From positions 1 through 42,001 of the forward strand of contig JAJBTQ010000011.1 in the NCBI GenBank assembly GCA_020860755.1: a DNA stretch of 42,001 nt. The letters run 5' to 3'. The notes under the pieces are model-generated. The model did no database searches. It had not been told where the DNA came from and saw nothing but the letters and a program-made list of their open reading frames with translations. The position numbers were made by a program, and so were the translations under genes. The DNA comes from Lachnospiraceae bacterium (GTDB lineage: Bacteria > Bacillota > Clostridia > Lachnospirales > Lachnospiraceae). Positions 1 through 6,738 of this stretch are shown piece by piece (the first letter of the stretch is position 1; each line of letters begins with the position of its first letter).

Positions 1-159
1 ATGGAATGCGTTATAGAAAAGGTACATAACCCCGGTTCCCACGGCGGTGGTGGATAAACCCACGATGACATACTTGAGAAACGTGGCGTCAAAAAAGCTG
101 CGGGCCAGGTTTCCAAACGCTTTAAAAAATTTTTTAATCCACTGCATGAACCGTTTCAA
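1..159 (-). CDS. GtrA-like membrane protein, N-terminal part
   Basis: Only the first 53 codons are in the window; the gene runs off the left edge. Residues about 28-50 form a first membrane segment (KYVIVGLSTTAVGTGVMYLF) typical of GtrA-family small membrane proteins, which are thought to help move lipid-linked sugars across the membrane. I choose the TTG at 159 rather than the ATG at 147: a GGGAGG ribosome site lies 5 bases before the TTG but 17 bases before the ATG. The TTG overlaps the TGA stop of the upstream maturase gene (TTGA), which suggests translational coupling in a sulfatase-maturase-GtrA operon. The family call rests on one membrane segment, so it is moderate. Confidence 0.6.
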   Translation of the reverse strand, partial: MKRFMQWIKKFFKAFGNLARSFFDATFLKYVIVGLSTTAVGTGVMYLFYNAFH

Positions 160-1262
160 AGCTGCCTCCCAATTTCCATAAGTTTCTCATAGGAATGCGC
201 AAAGAACATCCGATATCCCTCACAAAAACTGTTTTTATATGCCTGTGCGCCTGCGTCCCACACGCGGCTTCGCTGGCAGCCGCCTCGACAGAGACGGTAA
301 TACGGGCATTCACGGCAGGCCGGCGTAATCTTCTGTGAGCGCTCGACAAATCCTATTCCGCCGCGGGCGGCGTCAATCGCATCCAGAAGATCCTCGTTGA
401 AATTTCCCAACCGATATTCGTCCAAAACAAAGAAATCACACGGATATACGCTTCCATCCGCCTCTACCACATACTGAATTCCACATGTACCCCGCTGATC
501 GCAGGATTCCGGCATCCGACCCGCAGCCAGCGCGACGTAATTTTCAAACTGCCGGATATAGGGCTGGGACTCCTGCAAAAGATCCGCATACCAAAGGTCA
601 AACAGCTCGATCAGAAATTTTCCGTACTCACTCGGGGAAGGTACATATCCGAACATATCGGCCTCCCCCAGCGGAGCAAGACAAAGGATATATTGCTGAT
701 AATCCCAGCCGCAATCCCGGTAAAAGGAATAGATCTCCCGGATATTCCCGGCAATCCGGGATGTGACGACCGTCAGAATGTTGTAGTCCACGCCAAAAGC
801 GTCCATCATCTCTGCCGCCCGGCACACTCGTGCGAAGGTGGATTCGTCCGATCCGGTCCGGCGCAGTTCATCATGAATCTCCTTTGTTCCGTCCACCGAA
901 AGTCCGACCAGAAAATGCTGCTTGGCCAAAAAACGGCACCATTCCTCATCAATCAACAGACCGTTTGTCTGCAGGGAATTTTCCACACGAAGGAAGTTCT
1001 TATTGTACTGCTGCTCTAAGTCCACTGCCCGACGAAAAAAGTCCAGTCCGGCAAGCGTCGGCTCTCCGCCTTGAAAGGCGTAAGCTGCTACCCCTTCAGC
1101 TCTTAGCAGGGTCCGGCGAATCACATTTTTTAATGTCTGCTCGCTCATGAAACCGTAGGAGCGCTGCACTCGTTTTTTGGCCTCGTCACAGTAAAAACAA
1201 TACGCACAGGACATATTGCACTGGGAGGAGGAAGGTTTTAAGAGTACACTGATTGGCGGCAT
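156..1262 (-). CDS. Anaerobic sulfatase-maturating enzyme (radical SAM)
   Basis: Converts the active-site Cys of sulfatases to formylglycine in the cytoplasm without oxygen. Of 368 residues, C15-x3-C19-x2-C22 binds the radical-SAM [4Fe-4S] cluster. The C-terminal third is a Cys-rich SPASM domain (CDQRGTC, YPCDFF, CRECPYYRLCRGGC) that would bind two auxiliary clusters. The Asp of YPCDFF fits the catalytic base known in the family. The start at 1262 is preferred over the ATG at 1283 because AAGGGAG sits 6 bases upstream and because characterised clostridial homologues begin MPPLSLLIKP. It lies 28 bases behind a Cys-type sulfatase, its expected substrate. Confidence 0.93.
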   Translation of the reverse strand: MPPISVLLKPSSSQCNMSCAYCFYCDEAKKRVQRSYGFMSEQTLKNVIRRTLLRAEGVAAYAFQGGEPTLAGLDFFRRAVDLEQQYNKNFLRVENSLQTNGLLIDEEWCRFLAKQHFLVGLSVDGTKEIHDELRRTGSDESTFARVCRAAEMMDAFGVDYNILTVVTSRIAGNIREIYSFYRDCGWDYQQYILCLAPLGEADMFGYVPSPSEYGKFLIELFDLWYADLLQESQPYIRQFENYVALAAGRMPESCDQRGTCGIQYVVEADGSVYPCDFFVLDEYRLGNFNEDLLDAIDAARGGIGFVERSQKITPACRECPYYRLCRGGCQRSRVWDAGAQAYKNSFCEGYRMFFAHSYEKLMEIGRQL

Positions 1263-1290
1263 GGGCAGCTCCCTTCCAAGCATTTACGTT

Positions 1291-2820
1291 TTATTTGTTT
1301 CGAAGAAGAACCAGATAGTTAAAGATCGTTTCAACCCGTGCCTTCCTTCCGTGGATCCACCAACTGATCTCATTCCAGCAGTTCTTCCCACCATAATTTT
1401 CCTGTTTTGCCCCCGGTGTGGACCGCCCGTCCTCGATATAACGGATCATCTTTTCGCGAAGGCGGTCGGCAATCTCAGGATGTTCCCCGTAGAGATTTTT
1501 GGTCTCCCCTATGTCATCCTCGAGATTATAAAGCTGGAAGCGGGGCAGCGCACGCAGCTGCCGTCTGTTTAAGGTTCTTGCGCTTCCGGAATCGGGACAC
1601 AATGCCAGCTTCCAGGGCCCTTCCCGCAGGGAGAGGGAGCCGTCGTAGGATGACATCACGATATCTTCCCTTACTTGTTTGTCTTCTCCTTTCCAAAGCG
1701 AGTAGTGAGAGATGGAATCTTCCCCCGCATCATCCGGCAGATCTACATGAAAGCATTCGGCAAACGTAGCCAGCACATCGACCAGGGAAACCATCTGATC
1801 GGATGTGATCCCCTCCGGGATCACGCCGGGATATTTGACGATATAAGGGATCCTGGTTCCTCCTTCCCAGATATCCCCCTTGCAGCCGCGATAGATGTAG
1901 CTCGGATGATGACCCATCTCAGCAAGTTTCGGAAAATCGACGTCCTTCGCGCATCCATGATCGCAGGAAAAAAGAAACACCGTATTGTCCGCAATACCCT
2001 TTTCTTCCAGCTTGTCCATGATCTCACCCACCATGGCATCCAGCTGCAGCACAAAATCTCCGTAAGGACCGATGCCGGATTTTCCCTCAAACTCGGCGGT
2101 GGGAAGCAGCGGCACATGTACTGCCGGTGTCGGATAATAGAGGAAGAACGGCTCTTCCTTTTCCGTAAATCGGTCAATCTGTTCCAGTACCTTTTTCTGA
2201 CACGTGGGTATGACCTCACGTATGTCAAAGCCGCTGACCATCGGCCCCGGTCGCCAGGTCTGATTGTCGGAAGTGCTGAAAATATGTTCCGGCGTCACAC
2301 CGCTGCGCATATCCGGGACCGCTGTTGCATGATCATTTTCCAAAAAAACATACGGCGCCTGACTTAAGGAAGCCTGAAGACCGAAAAAATAGTCAAATCC
2401 AAACTCATTGGGGCCCATTTTGTAGGGCTTTGAATAATCCACAGAATAAAACCCCAGTCTCAGTCCCTTATGCACCCATTGCATACCAAGATGCCACTTT
2501 CCGATGCAGGCTGTCTGGTATCCCTGATCCTTGAGCATGGAGGCCAGCGTCATACGTCCCTCTTCGATCAGGTTGTCCTCTGATTTAAAAAAAACCAGCC
2601 TCTTTAAACGGGAACGCCAGTTGTAGCGCCCGGTCAAAAGGCTGTAGCGGGACGGCGTACACAGCGCACTTGTCGCGTGCGCATCGTTAAAGCGGATCCC
2701 CTGTGATGCAAGCCGGTCAAGACAGGCGGTATGGATCCGGGAATCTTTATTGTAACAGGAAAGATCCCCAACCCCCAGATCATCGATAAACATCAGGATA
2801 ATATTTGGTTTCTGCGACAT
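1291..2820 (-). CDS. Cys-type arylsulfatase-family hydrolase
   Basis: Type I sulfatase of 509 residues that would hydrolyse sulfate (or phosphonate) esters. Metal ligands are visible in IDD at 13-14 and DHG at 287-288. The formylglycine motif is C54-T-P-S-R, and GKWHLG (107-112) is the second signature. Cys rather than Ser in the motif fits maturation by the adjacent anaerobic maturase. There is no signal peptide or lipobox: the protein starts directly with the first strand (MSQKPNIILMFIDD), so it should be cytoplasmic and act on small imported sulfated compounds rather than on whole mucin. The ATG is preceded by AAAGGGGTGAT. Substrate cannot be told from sequence. Confidence 0.93.
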   Translation of the reverse strand: MSQKPNIILMFIDDLGVGDLSCYNKDSRIHTACLDRLASQGIRFNDAHATSALCTPSRYSLLTGRYNWRSRLKRLVFFKSEDNLIEEGRMTLASMLKDQGYQTACIGKWHLGMQWVHKGLRLGFYSVDYSKPYKMGPNEFGFDYFFGLQASLSQAPYVFLENDHATAVPDMRSGVTPEHIFSTSDNQTWRPGPMVSGFDIREVIPTCQKKVLEQIDRFTEKEEPFFLYYPTPAVHVPLLPTAEFEGKSGIGPYGDFVLQLDAMVGEIMDKLEEKGIADNTVFLFSCDHGCAKDVDFPKLAEMGHHPSYIYRGCKGDIWEGGTRIPYIVKYPGVIPEGITSDQMVSLVDVLATFAECFHVDLPDDAGEDSISHYSLWKGEDKQVREDIVMSSYDGSLSLREGPWKLALCPDSGSARTLNRRQLRALPRFQLYNLEDDIGETKNLYGEHPEIADRLREKMIRYIEDGRSTPGAKQENYGGKNCWNEISWWIHGRKARVETIFNYLVLLRNK

Positions 2821-2840
2821 CAGATCACCCCTTTACTATA

Positions 2841-2868
2841 ATTATAGATGATTCTGAAAATTTTTCAA
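2841..2868 (-). promoter_or_regulatory. Sigma-A-type promoter of the sulfatase operon
   Basis: On the minus strand TTGAAA (2863-2868) and TATAAT (2841-2846) are separated by 16 bases, with the start codon about 20 bases after the -10. This gives a very short leader carrying the GGGGTGAT ribosome site. Confidence 0.65.
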
Positions 2869-2880
2869 TTTTTAAATTTG

Positions 2881-2923
2881 GTGGAATGCTAGCATGAATT
2901 TTGTGGAATTTTAGCAATGAATT
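2881..2923. repeat. Degenerate tandem repeat, about 21-bp unit
   Basis: Two units begin GTGGAATGCTAGCATGAATT (2881-2900) and GTGGAATTTTAGCAATGAATT (2903-2923). The first contains the palindrome ATGCTAGCAT. The GGTGGAAT core recurs in a second tandem repeat at 4648-4671, on the other side of the ATPase gene. Confidence 0.6.
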
Positions 2924-3017
2924 AGATGGATTAAAAACAGCCGCGAAGCATATGAAGCCTTAAGCATCCCGAATCAAGGGTTTGCATTAATGTCTATGTT
3001 TGTCTGTGTACGTGGAT

Positions 3018-3047
3018 GCATCTGAATCGCCGCAAAACCGTGCTTTT
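3018..3047 (+). repeat. 30-bp direct repeat, left copy
   Basis: Begins GCATCTGAATCGCCGC and ends CCGTGCTTTT. It is identical over 30 bases, and in the same orientation, to 4564-4593. The two copies bracket the DUF4143 ATPase gene about 1.5 kb apart. Confidence 0.85.
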
Positions 3048-3125
3048 ATAGATGGGATGATGTCTATTCTGATGACGAAGCAAAGGAAAATTCGCAGCAA
3101 GGGAATAAAGAAGACTGATATTCAG

Positions 3126-4421
3126 CTAATGTTCCAGAGCGTCGGGATCAAGCAGAAAATCAAAGATATTAATCGTCAGGATTCCGTAGTTATCATACTG
3201 GGAAGGGACCACGTCCTCTGTAATCACTATTTTTTTAAAAGAATCATCTATCTTGCGAAAAGGCCGTATCTCCTGTACACGTTTTTCTTCATCCGGTATG
3301 GAATATGCTGATTGAATATAATAACGGCGATTGCCGAGATTACAGACAAAATCCACTTCCAGTTGTTTGCGAAAGACTTTTCCGTCCCTCCCCTTCTCAG
3401 CAACCGGTACGACACCGATATCGACACAATAACCCCTCATCCGGAGTTCATTGTAGATCACATTCTCCATTATATGGTTCTGCTCAAACTGGCGGAAATT
3501 GATTCTTGCATTGCGAAGCCCCAGATCGGTAAAGTAGTATTTCTTTGGTGTTTCAATATATGCTTTTCCTTTTATATCATATCGCTGAGCAGATTCTACG
3601 AGAAAAGCATCCTCAAAATAATCCAGATACTTTCGAATGGTCGTCGAAGTGATCTTTGATCTTTTTACAGAATGGAAAGTGTTTTTTAGTTTTTCCGGGT
3701 TTGTCAGCGAGCCTACAGCAGAAGAAAGAACATTGAGAAGATCTTCCAATTCTCCCCGGTTACGCACCTTGTTCCGTTTCACAATATCGCGGATATAGAT
3801 CTCTTCAAACAGGTTTGTCAAGAGGCTTGCCTTCTCGTTCTCCCCTTTCCTGAGTACCACCGGAGGAACTCCCCCATACAACATATATTGCGAAAGCCCT
3901 TCATATCTATCCCCTGAAAAAACTGACATAAACTCTGAGAAGCTCAAGGGATATAATCGGATCTCATCCCCTCTTCCGGCAAATTCGGTGATGATATCAC
4001 TTGACAGAAACCGGGCGTTGCTCCCGGTAACGTATACATCCAGATTCTCTTTTCGCAAATACCCGTTTAAAACTGTCTCAAAACATTCCATCTCCTGAAT
4101 CTCGTCAAGCAGGAGATACCACCTGTCCTGATCTATAATTTGTAACCGGATATAAGCAGCAAATTTTTCGGGATCCACTTTTCTGTTCTCCTTCTCCAGA
4201 TTGATCGGATTCTCACCGATCAGAAGCAGATCATCCGCAGAATCAAACGCAAAACGGATAATGTGATCCTCTGGGACACCGATGCTTACAAGATGGCGAT
4301 AAAAAATCGTATTCATAAGATATGATTTTCCACATCTGCGTATGCCAGTAATCACTTTAATAAGTCCATTGCCCTTGCGTTCAATCAGTTTTTTAAGATA
4401 GTAGTCTCGATTTATTTCCAT
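3126..4421 (-). CDS. AAA ATPase with DUF4143 domain
   Basis: A 431-residue stand-alone ATPase of unknown cellular role. The N-terminal AAA_14 part has Walker A TGIRRCGKS (25-33), Walker B WYLLLDEIQE (101-110) and a sensor-like VYVTGSN. The C-terminal DUF4143 part ends in a PD-(D/E)XK-like fold (QLEVDFVCN ... YYIQSAY), though the usual catalytic Lys is not evident. Such proteins are common, often multicopy and patchily distributed in anaerobic gut bacteria. The gene is monocistronic, with its own promoter and a palindromic operator, and is bracketed by a 30-bp direct repeat, so it looks like an acquired cargo gene. The ATG has only a weak ribosome site (GAGAGAG). Confidence 0.88.
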   Translation of the reverse strand: MEINRDYYLKKLIERKGNGLIKVITGIRRCGKSYLMNTIFYRHLVSIGVPEDHIIRFAFDSADDLLLIGENPINLEKENRKVDPEKFAAYIRLQIIDQDRWYLLLDEIQEMECFETVLNGYLRKENLDVYVTGSNARFLSSDIITEFAGRGDEIRLYPLSFSEFMSVFSGDRYEGLSQYMLYGGVPPVVLRKGENEKASLLTNLFEEIYIRDIVKRNKVRNRGELEDLLNVLSSAVGSLTNPEKLKNTFHSVKRSKITSTTIRKYLDYFEDAFLVESAQRYDIKGKAYIETPKKYYFTDLGLRNARINFRQFEQNHIMENVIYNELRMRGYCVDIGVVPVAEKGRDGKVFRKQLEVDFVCNLGNRRYYIQSAYSIPDEEKRVQEIRPFRKIDDSFKKIVITEDVVPSQYDNYGILTINIFDFLLDPDALEH

Positions 4422-4440
4422 AACGCTCTCTCACGCATCC

Positions 4441-4464
4441 TCTAAAAGAGATTTTTGCAACTTT
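4441..4464 (-). promoter_or_regulatory. Second operator-like box, ATPase leader
   Basis: A 24-base sequence that matches 4514-4537 at 23 of 24 positions (TCTAAAAGAGATT followed by a TTGCAACTTT core). It lies between the inferred transcription start and the ATPase start codon, 73 bp from the upstream copy, about seven helical turns. This copy lacks the full left arm of the palindrome. Confidence 0.5.
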
Positions 4465-4481
4465 TTACACTTTTCGCTTAT

Positions 4482-4510
4482 ATCTTAGCTGCAATATCGC
4501 TATATGTCAA
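4482..4510 (-). promoter_or_regulatory. Promoter of the DUF4143 ATPase
   Basis: On the minus strand a consensus TTGACA (4505-4510) is followed after 17 bases by TAAGAT (4482-4487). The -35 box shares three bases with the palindrome at 4508-4530, so a bound repressor would block polymerase. Confidence 0.65.
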
Positions 4511-4530
4511 TAATCTAAAAGAGATTATTG
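4508..4530. promoter_or_regulatory. Perfect 9-bp inverted repeat, likely operator
   Basis: CAATAATCT - AAAAG - AGATTATTG is a perfect two-arm palindrome overlapping the -35 box of the ATPase promoter. The position suggests repression. No regulator gene is adjacent, so the factor is unknown; self-binding by the ATPase is possible. Confidence 0.6.
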
Positions 4531-4563
4531 CAACTTTATGCAATAATCCCCTCTATTGTATGG

Positions 4564-4593
4564 GCATCTGAATCGCCGCAAAACCGTGCTTTT
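4564..4593 (+). repeat. 30-bp direct repeat, right copy
   Basis: Identical over 30 bases to 3018-3047 and in the same orientation. It lies upstream of the ATPase promoter, so the pair encloses the gene with its whole control region. Confidence 0.85.
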
Positions 4594-4647
4594 TCAAGGG
4601 TGCTAATTAAGAAACCGTCATTTTACGGCAGCCGTTCGGAAGAGCAT

Positions 4648-4671
4648 TTGGTGGAATTTTTGGTGGAATTT
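4648..4671. repeat. 12-bp tandem repeat, two units
   Basis: TTGGTGGAATTT occurs twice head to tail (4648-4659, 4660-4671). The GGTGGAAT core resembles the units at 2881-2923. Confidence 0.6.
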
Positions 4672-4716
4672 TTAAAAATCGACTTGTTTTGGCAGCACGG
4701 CGCAATCCGGCGCATA

Positions 4717-4759
4717 AAACGAAAAACGCCGGAAACCCGCTTACTTACTAGGTTTCCGG
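4717..4759 (-). terminator. Rho-independent terminator after tRNA-Pro
   Basis: On the minus strand CCGGAAACC (4751-4759) pairs with GGTTTCCGG (4729-4737) around a 13-base loop, followed by CGTTTTTCGTTTT. It lies 16 bases after the tRNA 3' end. Confidence 0.85.
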
Positions 4760-4775
4760 TGCCCCTGCCAAGGAG

Positions 4776-4849
4776 TCGATGCGACAGGATTTGAACCTGC
4801 GGCCTCTGCGTCCCGAACGCAGCGCTCTACCAAACTGAGCCACGCATCG
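4776..4849 (-). tRNA. tRNA-Pro (CGG)
   Basis: A complete 74-base cloverleaf: acceptor CGATGCG/CGCATCG, D stem GCTC/GAGC with loop AGTTTGGTA, anticodon stem CTGCG/CGCAG with loop TTCGGGA, five-base variable region, T stem GCAGG/CCTGT with loop TTCAAAT, and discriminator A. The anticodon is CGG with G37, and the C1-G72 pair with A73 fits bacterial proline tRNAs. The CCA end is not encoded (CTC follows), so it must be added after transcription. Confidence 0.95.
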
Positions 4850-4853
4850 ATAT

Positions 4854-4881
4854 GAGCGGCCTGAACTCACTCAAACCGCTC
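4854..4881 (-). other. Hairpin in the tRNA-Pro 5' leader
   Basis: GAGCGG and CCGCTC pair across a 16-base loop just before the mature tRNA 5' end. It has no U tract, so it is more likely part of the precursor than a terminator. Confidence 0.4.
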
Positions 4882-4885
4882 ATTT

Positions 4886-4914
4886 ATCATACTGTTTTTC
4901 AATTTAAATGTCAA
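4886..4914 (-). promoter_or_regulatory. Strong promoter of tRNA-Pro
   Basis: Perfect TTGACA (4909-4914), 17-base spacer and TATGAT (4886-4891) on the minus strand, about 37 bases before the mature tRNA. Confidence 0.8.
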
Positions 4915-4951
4915 TATAAAAATCCCTTATAAACCGCAATATCAAGCGGTA

Positions 4952-5410
4952 TCACATCTCTGCGCAGGCATCCTGCTCAGTGATGTTTAGCTCGTTGGCG
5001 ACCTGCTCATCGATGAGCTGCTGCAACGTGACACTGTCTACATAATCCGTGATCACCTTGTACATCCCCTCCCAGAACCCGACGGTGGGGCAGTAGGGAT
5101 AGCGCTCGCACTCGTTGACCTCAGTCTCCAAACAGGCAATCGGAGCAAAGCTGCCCTCGATGGCGCGGAGGATCTCGCCGGCTGTATAACGCTCCGGATC
5201 CCGACTCAGGCGATATCCGCCCTGTGCACCGCGGACGCTGCGCACCAGTCCGGCGCGGTGGAGCGGCGTCACGATCTGCTCCAGATACTTGATCGAAATA
5301 TTTTGCCTGGCGGCGATATCTTTCAATGAGACATATTTCCCTCCGTCGCTGTGGGTCCCCAGATCGACCATCAGGCGAAGTGCATATCTTCCTTTGGTAG
5401 AAACTTTCAT
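4952..5410 (-). CDS. Rrf2-family Fe-S regulator (IscR-like)
   Basis: A 152-residue winged-helix repressor. The N-terminal start MKVSTKGRYALRLMVDL and the recognition segment (about 28-70, RGAQGGYRL) are characteristic of Rrf2 proteins. Three cysteines at C93, C101 and C107 (C-x7-C-x5-C) sit where IscR carries its [2Fe-2S] cluster, so it probably senses iron-sulfur or cysteine status. No iscS/iscU genes follow it here, which is unusual for clostridial IscR-like genes; it is monocistronic in this window. AAGGAGG lies 6 bases before the ATG. Confidence 0.9.
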   Translation of the reverse strand: MKVSTKGRYALRLMVDLGTHSDGGKYVSLKDIAARQNISIKYLEQIVTPLHRAGLVRSVRGAQGGYRLSRDPERYTAGEILRAIEGSFAPIACLETEVNECERYPYCPTVGFWEGMYKVITDYVDSVTLQQLIDEQVANELNITEQDACAEM

Positions 5411-5450
5411 TGACAGCCTCCTTACAAATTCCCTTAATTCCTACCTGATA

Positions 5451-5479
5451 ATAGTATAATAAAATGCCGGTATTTGCAA
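5451..5479 (-). promoter_or_regulatory. Possible promoter of the Rrf2 gene
   Basis: TTGCAA (5474-5479) with TACTAT (5451-5456) at 17 bases, or TATACT (5453-5458) at 15 bases, on the minus strand. The downstream ATTATCAGGTAGGAATTA segment is a plausible autoregulatory site, but I cannot confirm it. Confidence 0.35.
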
Positions 5480-5511
5480 GTGCAATCTCAGAAACCCTTT
5501 CCTCACCCGGT

Positions 5512-6501
5512 CTAGGCGTCATAATTCTGCCGGATCGCATCCAGATAATCTAAAAACTCCTTTTGCACATGAGCCGGCTTTGTGACCCGGACATCTCTGC
5601 CCAGCCCGGCCAGCCATCCGAAAAACTGCTGACTCACCGCGACGACGACATTGACGTGAAAGCGGTCCTCTCCCTCGGGAACCATCATCACTTCCCGGCC
5701 GAACCGGTCGATGATCACCCCGGCAAGTCCGTTGTCGCAGGAGAGCGTGACCGTCTCTTCCCGTCCACCGAACATACCGAAGATCCTCTTTCCGAATGCC
5801 ACAATGTCAAAGTCATCAAAGAGCTCTCTGCCCTGACGCTTTTGTGAGAGCAGCTCCATGTGCTGCATCTTATCCACACGGAAATGGCGAAGCTCTGCGG
5901 CATCCTCCTCACAGGCGATCATGTAATAATTCTCGTCGTCCCAGGTCAGAGCCCAAGGGCTCGCCACATAGTACGCCCCGTCTCTCCGAACACGGATCTC
6001 CTTTTCCCTCGTCCACTCCGTATACTGAAACCGGATCTGCACATTCGTGTAGATCGCGGTATGGATATCGTTCACATTATAATAGATCTGTTCGTTCTCC
6101 GTCTTCGGACGGTTGTAGAGAAAGACCTGCTGCTGCAGCTGCCGGGCATCCTCGCGGCTGGCTAAGCTTTCCAGCTTGCGGATCAGCTCATCCGTTTTTT
6201 TCTCCGTGATGGAGCGGGACGCCTGCATGGCGTCCACCAAAAGCTTAAGCTCCGCCAGCTCAAACCGGCGGGACGCGACATAGTATCCCGGTGATCTGCC
6301 CTTCTGCTGTTCGATGTCCAGCCCATACTCCTGAAGCGCAGCAATATCATTGTAGATGCTCTTGCGCTCCGCAGGCACATCGTACTCGGCCTGCAGGATC
6401 TCACAAAGCTCCGTGGCCGTCAGCATATGGTGCTCATCCGTCCGCTCCAAAAGGATCTGCATCAGATATAAGAGCTTCATTTTCTGTGTCTGTGCAACCA
6501 T
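5512..6501 (-). CDS. HTH and WYL-domain transcriptional regulator
   Basis: 329 residues: a DeoR/HTH_11-type winged helix at about 8-70 (ATELCEIL ... RKSIYNDIAALQEYG), a WYL ligand-sensing domain at about 150-230 (AYYVASPWALTWDDENYYMIAC), and a WCX-like C-terminal extension at about 245-325. WYL domains bind nucleic acids or nucleotides, and some family members control DNA-damage responses. The start at 6501 has AAGGAGGAG five bases upstream. The reading frame of a 36-aa membrane peptide (6477-6587) overlaps the first 25 bases, so the two are probably translated together. Regulatory target unknown. Confidence 0.9.
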   Translation of the reverse strand: MVAQTQKMKLLYLMQILLERTDEHHMLTATELCEILQAEYDVPAERKSIYNDIAALQEYGLDIEQQKGRSPGYYVASRRFELAELKLLVDAMQASRSITEKKTDELIRKLESLASREDARQLQQQVFLYNRPKTENEQIYYNVNDIHTAIYTNVQIRFQYTEWTREKEIRVRRDGAYYVASPWALTWDDENYYMIACEEDAAELRHFRVDKMQHMELLSQKRQGRELFDDFDIVAFGKRIFGMFGGREETVTLSCDNGLAGVIIDRFGREVMMVPEGEDRFHVNVVVAVSQQFFGWLAGLGRDVRVTKPAHVQKEFLDYLDAIRQNYDA

Positions 6502-6587
6502 ACTGTCTCCTCCTTATGGGTATCGGAAAACTCCGCAAACACCCAGATTGCAAATAATAATACAACTCCTGCTACCAAGGCTGCCAT
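6477..6587 (-). CDS. Small membrane peptide, 36 aa
   Basis: A short frame I found by reading upstream of the WYL gene. AGGAGG lies 8 bases before the ATG. The peptide has one clear hydrophobic segment (MAALVAGVVLLFAIWVFAEF, residues 1-20) and a basic tail ending LHRHRK. It overlaps the WYL start, so the peptide's ribosomes run into the regulator's start site. The ribosome site and the single membrane helix argue for a real product; function is unknown. It could be a small regulator, a toxin-like peptide or a leader peptide. Confidence 0.5.
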   Translation of the reverse strand: MAALVAGVVLLFAIWVFAEFSDTHKEETVWLHRHRK

Positions 6588-6668
6588 TTCATCCACCTCC
6601 TGTCAACGAATCTAACTTTCTTGTCGTCTGCAGTGTAATAAATTGGCAGTCCTTTTTTAGGGATATCC

Positions 6669-6680
6669 AAACATATGTTC
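6669..6680. promoter_or_regulatory. LexA/SOS-box-like palindrome
   Basis: AAACATATGTTC (GAACATATGTTT on the minus strand) matches the Gram-positive LexA box CGAACRNRYGTTYC at 12 of 14 positions, failing only at the outer bases. It lies 82 bases before the 36-aa peptide ATG. No clear -35/-10 pair is visible around it, so it stays tentative. Confidence 0.3.
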
Positions 6681-6682
6681 TG

Positions 6683-6723
6683 ATAAAATCTCACCGCCTC
6701 CGGACATATTCCAAAGGCGGTGA
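6683..6723 (-). terminator. Terminator-like hairpin after the HAD gene
   Basis: TCACCGCCT (6715-6723 on the minus strand) pairs perfectly with AGGCGGTGA (6691-6699) over a 15-base loop, then GATTTTATC. The U tract is short, so termination may be partial. Confidence 0.6.
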
Positions 6724-6738
6724 AGAGTTCTGTTTGTT

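Larger units (their letters stand above)
2821..3125. other. Intergenic patch, 305 bases, repeat-rich
   Basis: Holds the sulfatase promoter, a degenerate tandem repeat (2881-2923) and one copy of a 30-bp repeat (3018-3047). AT content is higher than in the surrounding genes. I see no coding frame with a ribosome site and no terminator for the ATPase gene that ends at 3126. Confidence 0.6.
4422..4775. other. Intergenic region, 354 bases, ATPase control and repeats
   Basis: Contains, in order, a second operator-like box, the ATPase promoter, a perfect palindrome, the right copy of the 30-bp repeat, a 12-bp tandem repeat and the tRNA terminator. No coding frame here has a ribosome site. Confidence 0.6.

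Noticed and set aside
3000-3311. 103-codon plus-strand frame starting within the left 30-bp repeat
   Set aside because: It runs antisense into the ATPase gene, lacks a ribosome site and has no recognisable features. The ASESPQNRAF peptide shared with 4564-4593 simply reflects the DNA repeat.
3018-4593. CRISPR array or insertion-sequence ends
   Set aside because: Only two copies, direct rather than inverted, 1.5 kb apart, with no spacers, transposase or recombinase between them.
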